NCBI RefSeq assembly: GCF_900105205.1
Contig: NZ_FNSQ01000005.1
Span: 2,356,001 to 2,420,000 of the forward strand
From: Microbacterium hydrocarbonoxydans
GTDB lineage: Bacteria > Actinomycetota > Actinomycetes > Actinomycetales > Microbacteriaceae
Length of the DNA stretch: 64,000 nt
Direction: 5' to 3'
The stretch's first letter is position 1, and every line of letters begins with the position of its first letter. The notes beneath the pieces were generated by a model. That model worked only from the letters and a program-made list of their open reading frames with translations. It was not told the DNA's origin and made no database searches. The position numbers and the translations under genes were made by a program. This document shows, piece after piece, positions 8,490 to 17,188 of the stretch.

Positions 8490-10373
8490 ATGACCCTCTC
8501 ACGTCTTGCCGAGCTCGCCGCGGACCCGTCCGCCTCCTTCGTGCTCATCGCCCGGGACGGCTCCGACACGGTCGAGCTGCTCACCGGCGACGTCCTCGAC
8601 GTCGACCTGCTCGCCGACATCCCTCTGACGATCGACGGGGCTGCGCGCGAGATCTTCACGATGGTGCCCTACCGTCAGGTCCGCGAGCGCGGGTTCGTCG
8701 CCCAGGACGACGGCGCTCCCCTGCGGTGCATCGTGGTGGACGAGCACCTCCACCTGCCGACCGACGGACTGCTGGCCGAGCTGCCGACCGCAGCAGTGCC
8801 GCTGCGCGACGGCGGATTCGACATCGCGGACGAGGAGTACGCGGCCATCGTCGAGACCGTGATCGCCGACGAGATCGGCCGCGGCGAGGGTGCCAACTTC
8901 GTGATCCGCCGCGACTTCACCGCCGAGATCGATGTCGACGATCGCACGGCCGCCCTCACCTGGTTCCGCGCGCTGCTCACCCACGAGCGCGGCGCCTACT
9001 GGACGTTCGCCGTCGTGACGCCCGGCCACATCGCGGTGGGCGCGAGCCCGGAGGCGCACGTCGTGGCGCGCGGTGGAGTCGTGACCATGAACCCCATCTC
9101 CGGCACGTTCCGGCATCCGGCTGGCGGCGCCACGAAGGAGACGCTGGTCGACTTCCTCTCCTCGACGAAGGAGACGGAGGAGCTCTTCATGGTCGTCGAC
9201 GAGGAGCTCAAGATGATGAGCGCGGTGTGCTCGGACGGCGGACGCATCACCGGCCCGCATCTCAAGGAGATGTCGCGCCTCACCCACACCGAGTACATGC
9301 TCAGGGGCCGCAGCACCCTCGATCCCCGCGACATCCTCCGCGAGACGATGTTCGCGCCGACCGTCACCGGCTCGCCCATGCAGAACGCCTGCGCCGTGAT
9401 CCGCCGGCATGAGCGCAAGCCACGCGGGTACTATTCCGGCGTCGCCGCCCTGTTCACGCCGAACGCGGAGGGCGGGCATGACCTCGACGCGCCGATCCTG
9501 ATCCGCACCGTCTACCTCCAGGACGGCTCGCTCAGCGTGCCCGTCGGCGCGACGCTGGTCCGGCACTCGGATCCGCACGGCGAGGTCTCCGAGACCCATG
9601 GCAAGGCCGCCGGAGTGCTGGGGGCCATCGGAGCGATCGACCGCGACGAGGCGGCCGAGGCCCGCGAGGATGCGGATGCCCCCGCTGCACCGCAGTCCCT
9701 CGCCGCGGACCCCACCGTCACGGCTCTCCTGGCGTCCCGCAACGCCCGGCTCGCCGACTTCTGGCTGAACCCGCAGGGCGACGGCTTCACCGGCCCGTTC
9801 TCCGGAGCATCCGCCATCGTCGTGGACGCCGAGGACCGCTTCACCACGATGCTCGCGCACCAGCTGCGCCACCTCGGCCTCGACGTCACGATCAGGGCCT
9901 GGGGCGACGTCGACGACGCGGAGCTCGACTCCGCGGACCTCGTGGTCGCGGGGCCGGGTCCCGGAGACCCCCGCGACATCGAGAGTGCCCGGATCGCTCG
10001 GATGCGAGAGGTCGTGTCGCGACGCATCGAGGCGCGCGCCCCGCTGCTCGCCGTCTGCCTGAGCCACCAGATCCTCAGCCACAGTCTCGGCATCGCCCTC
10101 GTGCCCCTCGACGCTCCGCACCAGGGGCTGCAGAAGGCGGTGCCCGTGTTCGGCGAGGACGCCTCAATCGGGTTCTACAACACCTTCACCGCCCGGGTCG
10201 TCCCCGGTTCGGTGCGGGCGGAGACAGCCGAGGTCTCGGCGGATCCGGAGACGGGCGATGTCTACGCTCTCCGCGGCGAGCGCTTCGCCTCCGTGCAGGG
10301 CCACCTGGAGTCGATCCTGTCGCGCGACGGCATCCGCACCCTCGAGCGACTCGTCTCGCACGCCCTGGCGTGA
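8490..10373 (+). CDS. trpEG: Anthranilate synthase, fused TrpE-TrpG (PhzE-like family)
   Basis: A 627-residue fusion of a chorismate-utilising TrpE-like domain (about residues 110-400) and a class I glutamine amidotransferase (about 440-627). The product should be anthranilate made from chorismate and glutamine. Seen in the first part are NPISGTFRHP, ELFMVVDEELKMM, a TVTGSP motif and RGYYSGVAALF; in the second, GPGPGDP near residue 488 and the nucleophile Cys in CLSHQ near residue 521. These motifs are closer to PhzE (ADIC synthase of phenazine pathways) than to stand-alone TrpE. However, the Trp attenuator directly upstream and the lack of phz genes argue for tryptophan synthesis. The start is set by CAGGAG before the ATG at 8490. 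Confidence 0.88.
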   Translation: MTLSRLAELAADPSASFVLIARDGSDTVELLTGDVLDVDLLADIPLTIDGAAREIFTMVPYRQVRERGFVAQDDGAPLRCIVVDEHLHLPTDGLLAELPTAAVPLRDGGFDIADEEYAAIVETVIADEIGRGEGANFVIRRDFTAEIDVDDRTAALTWFRALLTHERGAYWTFAVVTPGHIAVGASPEAHVVARGGVVTMNPISGTFRHPAGGATKETLVDFLSSTKETEELFMVVDEELKMMSAVCSDGGRITGPHLKEMSRLTHTEYMLRGRSTLDPRDILRETMFAPTVTGSPMQNACAVIRRHERKPRGYYSGVAALFTPNAEGGHDLDAPILIRTVYLQDGSLSVPVGATLVRHSDPHGEVSETHGKAAGVLGAIGAIDRDEAAEAREDADAPAAPQSLAADPTVTALLASRNARLADFWLNPQGDGFTGPFSGASAIVVDAEDRFTTMLAHQLRHLGLDVTIRAWGDVDDAELDSADLVVAGPGPGDPRDIESARIARMREVVSRRIEARAPLLAVCLSHQILSHSLGIALVPLDAPHQGLQKAVPVFGEDASIGFYNTFTARVVPGSVRAETAEVSADPETGDVYALRGERFASVQGHLESILSRDGIRTLERLVSHALA

Positions 10374-10382
10374 TCGCGACGA

Positions 10383-10415
10383 GCGGCGGAGTCGGTGAGA
10401 GACCGGCTCAGCCGC
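10383..10415. terminator. Convergent terminator between trpEG and rseP
   Basis: Hairpin GCGGC-G-GAGTCGGT / ACCGGCTC-A-GCCGC with loop GAGAG: 8 bp including one G-U pair, one G/A mismatch, then 5 more bp. It lies just after the trpEG stop and overlaps the end of the convergent rseP gene, so it can serve both strands. There is no T run, which is usual in actinobacteria. Confidence 0.6.
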
Positions 10416-11724
10416 CGAAGATGTTCACCGGATTGAAGACGTCGGCGAGCAGCAGCAGCGCTCCCATCGCGATCAGCAGGGTCGCCACGACCACGGTCAG
10501 CGGCACCAGCTTGGTCGCGTCGACCGGCGCGGGAGGCGGACGACGGAACAGCTTCGCCCAGGCTCGTCGGATGCCGTCCCACAGCGCGACCACGACGTGA
10601 CCGCCGTCGAGGGGCAGCAGCGGGATCAGGTTGAACACGAACAGTGCGACGTTGAGCGAGCCGAGCAGCCCGAGCAGCACGGCGAAGCGGTTCAGGACGG
10701 GAGCATCCGTGGCCGCCACCTCTCCCGCGATCCGGCCCACGCCCACGACGCTGAGCGGTCCGTTGGGATCCCGCTCACCGCCGGTGACGAGCGAGACCCC
10801 GACGTCCCAGATGCGCACCGGCAGGGTCAGGATCATCGAACCGACGCGGGCGACCGTGTCGGCCGCCATCTGCGGGCCCGCGCTCAGCGGCTGCTGCACG
10901 AAGCCCATCTGGGCGCCCATGCCGACGTAGCCGACCTCCCGGACGACCGGCTCTCCGTCATCGTCGAGAACGGGCTGACCACTGGCATCCGTGATGGCGC
11001 GCTCGGCCTCGACCGGGGTGATGCGCAGCGTCTTCTCCTCGTCGTCACGGCGGACGACGACATCGAGCGCCTCGCCGGGCGACGCCTGCACGATGGCCGT
11101 CGCCTCCGCGAAGGTCGTCACCGGCTCACCGCCGACGGACACCAGCACGTCTCCTGGCTTGATTCCAGCCTCGGCAGCCGGCGTCGCCGGATCATCCGGA
11201 GCGCATTCGGTCGCCGTCGAATCCGCGGGAAGCACGCACTGGCTCACGGAGGCGATCGTCGTGGTCCCCTGCTGCACGCCGATCCCCGACACGAGCACCG
11301 TGAAGATGATGATCGCGAGGATCAGGTTCATGAGCGGACCGCCCAGCATCACCACGACACGCTTCCAGACGGGAAGGCGATAGAAGACGCGGTCTTCCGC
11401 ACCCTCGGCGATCGTCTCGTCGTTGGCCGAGCGCGCGTCCTGGACGAGAGCGCGGAACACGCCCTTCGCCGGTCCGGCCGTGGTGGATGCCGGATACATC
11501 CCCGACATCGAGATGAACCCGCCGAGCGGCAGCAGCTTGAAGCCGTACTCCGTCTCGCCGATGCGTCGGGACCAGAGGCGGGGGCCGAACCCGATCATGT
11601 ACTGCCCGACGCGCACGCCGAACAGCTTCGCAGGCAGGAGGTGGCCGACCTCGTGCAGACCGATCGAGAGGCCGAGGCCGATCAGCATGAACACGATGCC
11701 ACCCAGATAGAGCAGTGCTTCCAC
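10408..11724 (-). CDS. rseP: Site-2 protease, M50 family (RseP-like)
   Basis: A 438-residue intramembrane zinc metalloprotease that cleaves membrane-spanning anti-sigma factors and signal-peptide remnants. The zinc site HEVGH is at residues 24-28 inside the first transmembrane helix. The third ligand region LIPLLPLDGGH is near residue 370, followed by a last helix. A PDZ domain (GIKPGDVLVSVGGEPVTTF) occupies about residues 185-260 between transmembrane segments. TAGCTT six bases before the GTG (11731-11736) points to a leaderless start. In actinobacteria this gene usually sits between dxr and ispG; here both are on the same strand but separated from it by plus-strand genes. Confidence 0.95.
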   Translation of the reverse strand: MEALLYLGGIVFMLIGLGLSIGLHEVGHLLPAKLFGVRVGQYMIGFGPRLWSRRIGETEYGFKLLPLGGFISMSGMYPASTTAGPAKGVFRALVQDARSANDETIAEGAEDRVFYRLPVWKRVVVMLGGPLMNLILAIIIFTVLVSGIGVQQGTTTIASVSQCVLPADSTATECAPDDPATPAAEAGIKPGDVLVSVGGEPVTTFAEATAIVQASPGEALDVVVRRDDEEKTLRITPVEAERAITDASGQPVLDDDGEPVVREVGYVGMGAQMGFVQQPLSAGPQMAADTVARVGSMILTLPVRIWDVGVSLVTGGERDPNGPLSVVGVGRIAGEVAATDAPVLNRFAVLLGLLGSLNVALFVFNLIPLLPLDGGHVVVALWDGIRRAWAKLFRRPPPAPVDATKLVPLTVVVATLLIAMGALLLLADVFNPVNIFGG

Positions 11725-11806
11725 TCCCCCAAGCTAGTGCTCGCCGCCTAGGAATACGCCGGGGGCCGTGCCGGGCGCGCCGCCGCAGTCGCACTAGGCT
11801 GATTCC

Positions 11807-12379
11807 GTGACCACCCGCCAGCTGCGACTCCTGCGCGCGGCATCGGCGTCGTCGGTCGCGACGCTGCTCGCCGGGGTCTCGCACACGGTGGCGGGCGGTG
11901 CGGCACCGCATCCGCTGCTCCTCCTCGCCATCGCGGTGCTCCTCCTCCCGATCGCGGCGCTGCTCATCGGCGTACGAGCGTCGCGTGTCCGCGTCGCCGC
12001 GACCGTCGTGGTGAGCCAGTGCGCCTTCCACGTCGTGTTCCAGCTGCTCGGAGCGCCGACCGGAACGACGGTGCTCTCGGGGCATCAGCACCACCTCGAT
12101 CTGAGCGTCCTCGGGCCCGTCTCCTCCGCCGCTGCACCCGACGCGGCGATGCTGCTGGCCCACCTCGCAGCAGCCGCTCTGACGACCGCCGTGCTCTGGC
12201 ATGGTGAGGCGACGGTCCGCGCGGTCGCCGGATGGGTGCAGGGACGGCTGCGTCGCGCCGTCCCCGTGCTCCAGGCGCGGTACGAGCGCCCCGCTCTTCC
12301 CGTCGCGCCTCTGCCGCTGCTGGTCAGCGCAGCACTCTCGTCCTCGGTGTCTCGCCGAGGTCCTCCTTCGCTCGCCTGA
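11807..12379 (+). CDS. Membrane protein of unknown function, upstream of YcnI
   Basis: A 190-residue protein with about four hydrophobic segments (roughly residues 10-30, 34-55, 58-80 and 105-128) and an Arg-rich, probably cytoplasmic tail. I do not recognise a domain. Histidines cluster in a loop (GHQHH, about residue 91) and a Cys/His pair lies in a membrane segment (CAFH). Together with the downstream copper-binding YcnI protein, 105 bp away on the same strand, this suggests but does not prove a role in copper handling. The GTG start fits a TAGGCT box six bases upstream (11795-11800), implying leaderless expression. Confidence 0.6.
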   Translation: MTTRQLRLLRAASASSVATLLAGVSHTVAGGAAPHPLLLLAIAVLLLPIAALLIGVRASRVRVAATVVVSQCAFHVVFQLLGAPTGTTVLSGHQHHLDLSVLGPVSSAAAPDAAMLLAHLAAAALTTAVLWHGEATVRAVAGWVQGRLRRAVPVLQARYERPALPVAPLPLLVSAALSSSVSRRGPPSLA

Positions 12380-12484
12380 TCCCGCATCGCCTCCTCGCAT
12401 CACCGGATCGACGAGGCGTCGACCATCCTTCCGCGGATGTCGCGCATTCTGCGCGCCCGCACAGCGATCATCAGGAGTTCCACC

Positions 12485-13156
12485 ATGCATACCTTCACCA
12501 CCCGCCGCACCGTGACCACCGGGATCATCGGAGGCGCCGTCCTCGCGCTCGCGATCCCCATGATGGCCAGTGCCCACGTCAGTGTCAGCCCGGACGAGCT
12601 GGTCGCCGGCGACCACGGGGTTCTGACCTTCTCCTTCGCCCACGGCTGCGACAACTCACCCACCACCTCGCTCAGGGTCACCATGCCGGAGGGCCTCGCC
12701 TCCGTCGCACCCACCATGGACAGCGACTGGACGATCGACATCGAGAAAGGCGACGACGGTCTCGTGAGCGCTGTCACCTACACCGCTCTCGCCCCCGTGC
12801 CCAACGAGCTCCGCGGGGCTGTGAGCATGTCGGTGGGGCTCGACGAGAACACCCCGGACACTCTCGCGTTCCCGGTCGTCCAGACCTGTGTCGAGGGCAG
12901 CACGGAGTGGACGCAGCTGGCGGAGGAGGGCGAGGACCCGCACAGCCTCGACGCCCCGGCTCCGGTCGTGAACGTCGTCGCGTCCGCCGACGGCGAGCAC
13001 GGCGGGCACGATGCGGCGGATGACGCGGACACCGAAGAGGCCCCGGACGCGGCCGACGCGCCCGACGCGCTCGCGACCGCTCTCGGCGCGGGAGGACTCG
13101 TCGCCGGCATCGCCGCGCTGGTCGTCTCCGTCCTCGCCTACCGCCGCAGGGCCTGA
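12485..13156 (+). CDS. YcnI-family (DUF1775) copper-binding protein, membrane-anchored
   Basis: A 223-residue exported protein. A Tat- or Sec-like signal (RRTVTTG... ending ASA) is followed directly by HVSVSPDELVAG, so signal cleavage would leave an N-terminal His. In YcnI proteins that His and a nearby Glu form a mononuclear copper site. The DUF1775 beta-sandwich covers about residues 32-165, including Cys-containing segments (HGCDNSP, QTCVEG). An acidic linker (about 170-195) leads to one C-terminal transmembrane helix and YRRRA. The start at 12485 has CAGGAG eight bases upstream. Function (periplasmic copper binding or trafficking) is from the family. A strong terminator follows. Confidence 0.88.
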   Translation: MHTFTTRRTVTTGIIGGAVLALAIPMMASAHVSVSPDELVAGDHGVLTFSFAHGCDNSPTTSLRVTMPEGLASVAPTMDSDWTIDIEKGDDGLVSAVTYTALAPVPNELRGAVSMSVGLDENTPDTLAFPVVQTCVEGSTEWTQLAEEGEDPHSLDAPAPVVNVVASADGEHGGHDAADDADTEEAPDAADAPDALATALGAGGLVAGIAALVVSVLAYRRRA

Positions 13157-13161
13157 TGATC

Positions 13162-13203
13162 CGGCACGTCTCCTCGCCGCCCGGCGGACGAGGAGACGTG
13201 CCG
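13162..13203 (+). terminator. Strong hairpin terminator after the YcnI gene
   Basis: A perfect 15-bp stem, CGGCACGTCTCCTCG (13162-13176) with its complement at 13189-13203, and a 12-nt GC-rich loop. It begins 6 bp after the YcnI stop codon and has no T run, as in actinobacterial I-shaped terminators. It separates the YcnI transcript from the MurE-like gene. Confidence 0.85.
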
Positions 13204-13245
13204 TACCTCGGCTCCCGTCGCAAGCCGTGAGAACATGGATGCGAC

Positions 13246-14868
13246 ATGTCGATTGAACAACAACCGAGCCTGCCTCCTGTGCTCCGCCCCGCGAACCCGC
13301 CCCGGCGTGAGCTGTCCGAACTCGCCTCTCGATTCGCTCGAGACGTCCGGGGCGAGGTGAAGGGGATCATCCTGACCGGGATCACCCTCGCCACCGCCGA
13401 CCTCCGCCCCGGCGAGGCGTTCGTCGCGATCAAGGGCGTGAACCGCCACGGCGCCGAATTCGCGTCCACAGCCGCTGAGAAGGGTGCTGTCGCGATCATC
13501 ACGGATGAAGCCGGCGCCGAGATCGCCGCGAGCGCGGGGCTGCCCGTCCTCGTCGTCGACGATCCGCGCGGAGTGCTCGGCGCTCTGAGCGCCTGGGTCT
13601 ACGGCACCGGCGCCGGCGAGCCGCTGCCGCTGCTGTTCGCCACCACGGGCACCAACGGCAAGACGAGCGTGTCGCACCTGCTCGAAGGCATCCTCGACCA
13701 GCTCGGCGTCGTCACCGGACTCTCCTCGACCGCCGAACGGCATATCGCCGGCGAGGTCATCGTCTCGCGGCTCACCACTCCCGAGGCGTCCGAGATGCAC
13801 GCGCTGCTCGCTCTGATGCGGGAGCGCGACGTGGAGGCGGTGGCCGTCGAGGTCAGCGCGCAGGCTCTGTCGCGTCATCGTGTGGACGGCATCCGCTTCG
13901 ACGTCGCAGGCTTCACCAACCTGAGCCATGATCACCTCGACGACTACGCCGACATGGAGGAGTACTTCGAGGCCAAACTGCCGCTGTTCCGCCCGGATCG
14001 GGCGGTCAGGGGCGTCGTCTGCCTCGACTCCCCCTCGGGGTCGGTGGTAGTGCAGCGCTCCGAGATCCCCGTCGTGACCGTCGGCACGCCGTCCATCGCC
14101 GTCGACGCGGACGCGGCCGCCGGCGCGGACTGGGTCGTCGTCATCGACGACGAACGGACCTCGGGCACCACGTTCACCCTCACGGGCCCTGCGGGCACCC
14201 TGACCACCACTGTCCCCGTGATCGGCCCGCACATGGCGGCGAATGCGGCTCTGGCCATCGTGATGCTCCTCGAGGGCGGCTACGCCTGGGACCGCATCGT
14301 CTCCGCGCTGCACCGCGACGGCGGCATCCGCGCGCACCTTCCCGGACGCACGCAGCTCGTCTCCGGCGAGACCGGCCCGTCTGTCTTCGTCGACTTCGGC
14401 CACTCGCCGGATGCCTTCGAGAAGACGCTCGCAGCGGTCCGCCGCGTCACCCCCGGCAAGGTGCTGATGCTGTTCGGCGCCGACGGCGACCGCGACGCGA
14501 GCAAGCGCTTCGACATGGCCCGCACCGCCGTCGAGGGCAGCGACATCCTGGTCGTCACGGACCACCACCCCCGCCACGAAGATCCGGACTCGATCAGGGC
14601 CACGCTCGTCGACGGCGCCCGCAGGGCGCGTCCGGACGCGGAGATCCACGAGTTCTCGCCTCCGGAAGCGGCCATCGTGGCGGCTGTGGGACTGGTCGGC
14701 GACGGCGACTCGATCCTCTGGGCCGGGCCTGGCCACCAGGACTACCGCGACATCCGCGGTGTCCGCACGCCCTACTCGGCGCGCGAACTCGCCCGCCGGG
14801 CTCTGCGCGCGGCAGGATGGCCGGTGCCCGACTCGAGCTGGCCGGTGCCCTACCCCGACGAGGACTGA
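13246..14868 (+). CDS. MurE-like UDP-MurNAc-tripeptide ligase
   Basis: A 540-residue Mur ligase of the MurE type, which adds the third amino acid to UDP-MurNAc-L-Ala-D-Glu in the cytoplasm. The three domains are clear: N-terminal UDP-binding (about 30-125), central ATPase with TTGTNGKTS (about 131-139), the conserved STTPEAS-like LTTPEASEMH and HDHLDDYADMEEY, and C-terminal substrate-binding. The DAP/Lys-selecting motif, DNPR in meso-DAP enzymes, reads HHPR here (TDHHPRHEDP), which leaves the specificity open. Microbacteriaceae have B-type peptidoglycan with diverse third residues (Lys, Orn, diaminobutyrate or homoserine). The gene is isolated, not in a dcw cluster, so it may be a second MurE. 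Confidence 0.85.
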   Translation: MSIEQQPSLPPVLRPANPPRRELSELASRFARDVRGEVKGIILTGITLATADLRPGEAFVAIKGVNRHGAEFASTAAEKGAVAIITDEAGAEIAASAGLPVLVVDDPRGVLGALSAWVYGTGAGEPLPLLFATTGTNGKTSVSHLLEGILDQLGVVTGLSSTAERHIAGEVIVSRLTTPEASEMHALLALMRERDVEAVAVEVSAQALSRHRVDGIRFDVAGFTNLSHDHLDDYADMEEYFEAKLPLFRPDRAVRGVVCLDSPSGSVVVQRSEIPVVTVGTPSIAVDADAAAGADWVVVIDDERTSGTTFTLTGPAGTLTTTVPVIGPHMAANAALAIVMLLEGGYAWDRIVSALHRDGGIRAHLPGRTQLVSGETGPSVFVDFGHSPDAFEKTLAAVRRVTPGKVLMLFGADGDRDASKRFDMARTAVEGSDILVVTDHHPRHEDPDSIRATLVDGARRARPDAEIHEFSPPEAAIVAAVGLVGDGDSILWAGPGHQDYRDIRGVRTPYSARELARRALRAAGWPVPDSSWPVPYPDED

Positions 14869-14959
14869 CCTCTCCCCCGGGCGGAAACGTCTCAGGCCCG
14901 TAGGCGCAGACCCGAACTCTCAACTCGATCTCTCGGGAGTGAGTCGTCAGGTCTGGGAC

Positions 14960-16042
14960 TCAGGCCTGGGCGATGAGCTGATCGGCCTTGCGTCTGGCCC
15001 ACGCTTCGGCGTCGGCCAGCGACTCCACGGTGAGTGACGGCGGCGGCTCGTGCGCGTCGACCACGCGGGCGATCGTGTCGACGATACCGAGGAACGGCAG
15101 CCGTCCCTCGTGGAAAGCGTCCACCGCCTGCTCGTTCGCGGCGTTGTAGACGGCGGGGAACGTCGCTCCGGCGCGCCCGACCGCCTTGGCGAGATCGACG
15201 GCGGGGAACGCCGCGTCGTCGAGCGGTTCGAAGGCCCACGAGGTCGCCTGCGTCCAGTCGAGCGGGCGACCGACGCCGCCGACCCGGTTCGGCCAGTCCA
15301 GTCCGAGCGAGATCGGCAGTCGCATGTCAGGCGGCGATGCCTGGGCGATCGTCGACCCGTCGATGAACTCCACCATCGAGTGCACGATCGACTGGGGATG
15401 CACGACCACCTCGATGTCGTCATAGGCGACGTCGAACAGCAGATGCGCCTCGATGACCTCGAGTCCTTTGTTCACCAGGGTCGCGGAGTTCGTGGTGACC
15501 ATGCGCCCCATGTCCCAGGTCGGGTGCGCGAGCGCCTCTTGGGGGGTGACCTGCTGCATCTCCTCGCGAGAGCGGCCGCGGAACGGGCCGCCTGATGCGG
15601 TCACGACCAGACGGCGCACCTCCGCATGGGTGCCGCTGCGCAGCGCCTGCGCGAGTGCGGAGTGCTCCGAATCGACCGGGACGATCTGGTCCTTGGCAGC
15701 GGCAGCGAGCACGAGCTCGCCGCCGACGATGAGGGATTCCTTGTTCGCCAGCGCCAGGGTGCGGCCCGACTCGAGCGCAGCCAGGGTCGAGCCGAGCCCG
15801 ATGGATCCGGTGATCGCGTTGAGGACGACATCCGCCTCGACCTCGCGCACCAGCTGCTCCGCGTCGACCGCACCCAGGGCGGTGTGCTCGACCTGGAAGG
15901 CCTCCGCCTGATCGGCGAGCATCTCCGCGTTCGACCCGGCGGCGATACCGACGAGTTCGAAGCGCCTCGGGTTCGCCCTGATGACGTCGAGCGCCTGGGT
16001 GCCGATGGAGCCTGTGGAGCCGAGGACGATGATGCGACGCAT
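14960..16042 (-). CDS. dxr: 1-deoxy-D-xylulose-5-phosphate reductoisomerase
   Basis: Dxr/IspC, the first committed enzyme of the MEP pathway, converting DXP to MEP with NADPH. At 360 residues it is a little shorter than E. coli Dxr (398). The NADPH-binding [13 protein letters not shown] starts at residue 8. The metal/substrate region reads [12 protein letters not shown] (about 146-157), with ASGGPFRG and the later [20 protein letters not shown] six bases before the ATG (16049-16054) indicates leaderless transcription. It converges with the MurE-like gene; the 91-bp gap contains only weak inverted repeats. Confidence 0.97.
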   Translation of the reverse strand: MRRIIVLGSTGSIGTQALDVIRANPRRFELVGIAAGSNAEMLADQAEAFQVEHTALGAVDAEQLVREVEADVVLNAITGSIGLGSTLAALESGRTLALANKESLIVGGELVLAAAAKDQIVPVDSEHSALAQALRSGTHAEVRRLVVTASGGPFRGRSREEMQQVTPQEALAHPTWDMGRMVTTNSATLVNKGLEVIEAHLLFDVAYDDIEVVVHPQSIVHSMVEFIDGSTIAQASPPDMRLPISLGLDWPNRVGGVGRPLDWTQATSWAFEPLDDAAFPAVDLAKAVGRAGATFPAVYNAANEQAVDAFHEGRLPFLGIVDTIARVVDAHEPPPSLTVESLADAEAWARRKADQLIAQA

Positions 16043-16075
16043 GTCGCCAGCCTATGGCGTCGCCCTCCGGCGGTC

Positions 16076-17065
16076 CTACTCGGCCTGCTCGACCGGCGTG
16101 GTGCCGAGGATGTCGACGACGAACGTCAGGTTCTCGCCCACGAGGTCCGTCTCGTTGATCTCGCCCTCGCCGTAGCCGTCCTTCGGCGGCATCGTGACGA
16201 TGACCTGGGAGCCGACCTTCTGCCCCTCGAGCGCCATCTTGAAGCCCGTCACGACGCCACTGGTCTGGAACTGCGACGGTGCCGCCTCCCGGCTCCAGGT
16301 CGAGTCGAACTCGCTGCCGTCCGACCACTTCACGCCGCGGTACTGGACGGTGACGAGGTCGCCGGCGCCGACGGTCGCGCCGTCGCCCTGCTTGAGGACG
16401 GCGACCTCGGTCTCGGTGGGCGCATCGGCATCCGGGAGCGTGATGGTCGGCGAACCGGCGTCATCCAGCTCGACCTTGGGCATACCCTTCTCCGGGTCGA
16501 CGTCGGAGCCCGTGGCGATCGTCGGGAGCTCCTCGATCGTCTCGACGTAGAGGATGCTCGGGTGCGACCCCTCCTGCGCGGCGGGGAGCGTCAGCACGAC
16601 GCTCGAGCCGATGGGGAGGCACTCGGCTGCCACGGTGAAGACCGTCGACTGCGTGGGGTCGACGATCTGCTGCGGCTGCTGCACGGGCAGCAGAGCGGGC
16701 AGCACGCCGTCCACACCGCGCTCCGACGTGCTCAGCACCTCGTTGGTCGTGGCGTCGACGAGCTGGTACCGCAGCGACACGAGGTCGCCGGGTGCCACGT
16801 CGTCGCCGTCGCCCTCGACGATCACGGATCGCTCGGCTTCGGTGATCTCGGTCCCCTCGGGCACCGTGACCTTCGCCGCGGTCCCCTCGCCCTCGACGGA
16901 GACGGCGTCGGAGCCGGCTCCCGACTTGAGGTCGGCGAGGCAGGAGCTCTGCGGGGACGCGTCAGGAGTCTCGCTCGACTCCGGAGTCGCGCCACCGGAG
17001 CATCCCGCCAGCAGAAGGGTCGCCGCAGCGACAGTGGACAGGACGAGCAGCGGACGCTTGCGCAC
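16076..17065 (-). CDS. FKBP-type peptidyl-prolyl isomerase lipoprotein
   Basis: A 329-residue exported lipoprotein. The signal peptide ends with the lipobox LLAGC (Cys about residue 22), followed by a Ser/Pro-rich linker. The C-terminal FKBP domain (about 220-325) has the canonical VTVQYRGVKWSDGSEFDSTW and LTFVVDILG. The middle part (about 70-190) resembles a second, degenerate FKBP repeat (GDLVSLRYQLVDATTNEVL) that lacks the active-site aromatics. It probably helps fold proteins outside the membrane. GTG is the likely start; the Shine-Dalgarno sequence is weak (TGAGG). The gene lies 33 bp upstream of dxr, but dxr has its own promoter. Confidence 0.9.
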   Translation of the reverse strand: MRKRPLLVLSTVAAATLLLAGCSGGATPESSETPDASPQSSCLADLKSGAGSDAVSVEGEGTAAKVTVPEGTEITEAERSVIVEGDGDDVAPGDLVSLRYQLVDATTNEVLSTSERGVDGVLPALLPVQQPQQIVDPTQSTVFTVAAECLPIGSSVVLTLPAAQEGSHPSILYVETIEELPTIATGSDVDPEKGMPKVELDDAGSPTITLPDADAPTETEVAVLKQGDGATVGAGDLVTVQYRGVKWSDGSEFDSTWSREAAPSQFQTSGVVTGFKMALEGQKVGSQVIVTMPPKDGYGEGEINETDLVGENLTFVVDILGTTPVEQAE

Positions 17066-17188
17066 AGTGAGACCTCAGGATCGCGGGCGGGACACCCCAT
17101 CATCTCGCATACCCCTTTGTCGATGCTGGGAGGCGCGCTCAGGCGCTTCATTCCCGACTCGGCATGGAACCGGGGGTAACCTGCTCTG

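Noticed and set aside
14869..14959. Terminator between the MurE-like gene and dxr
   Set aside because: Only weak, interrupted complementarity (CAGACC/GGTCTG, ACTC/GAGT) is seen; not strong enough to call.
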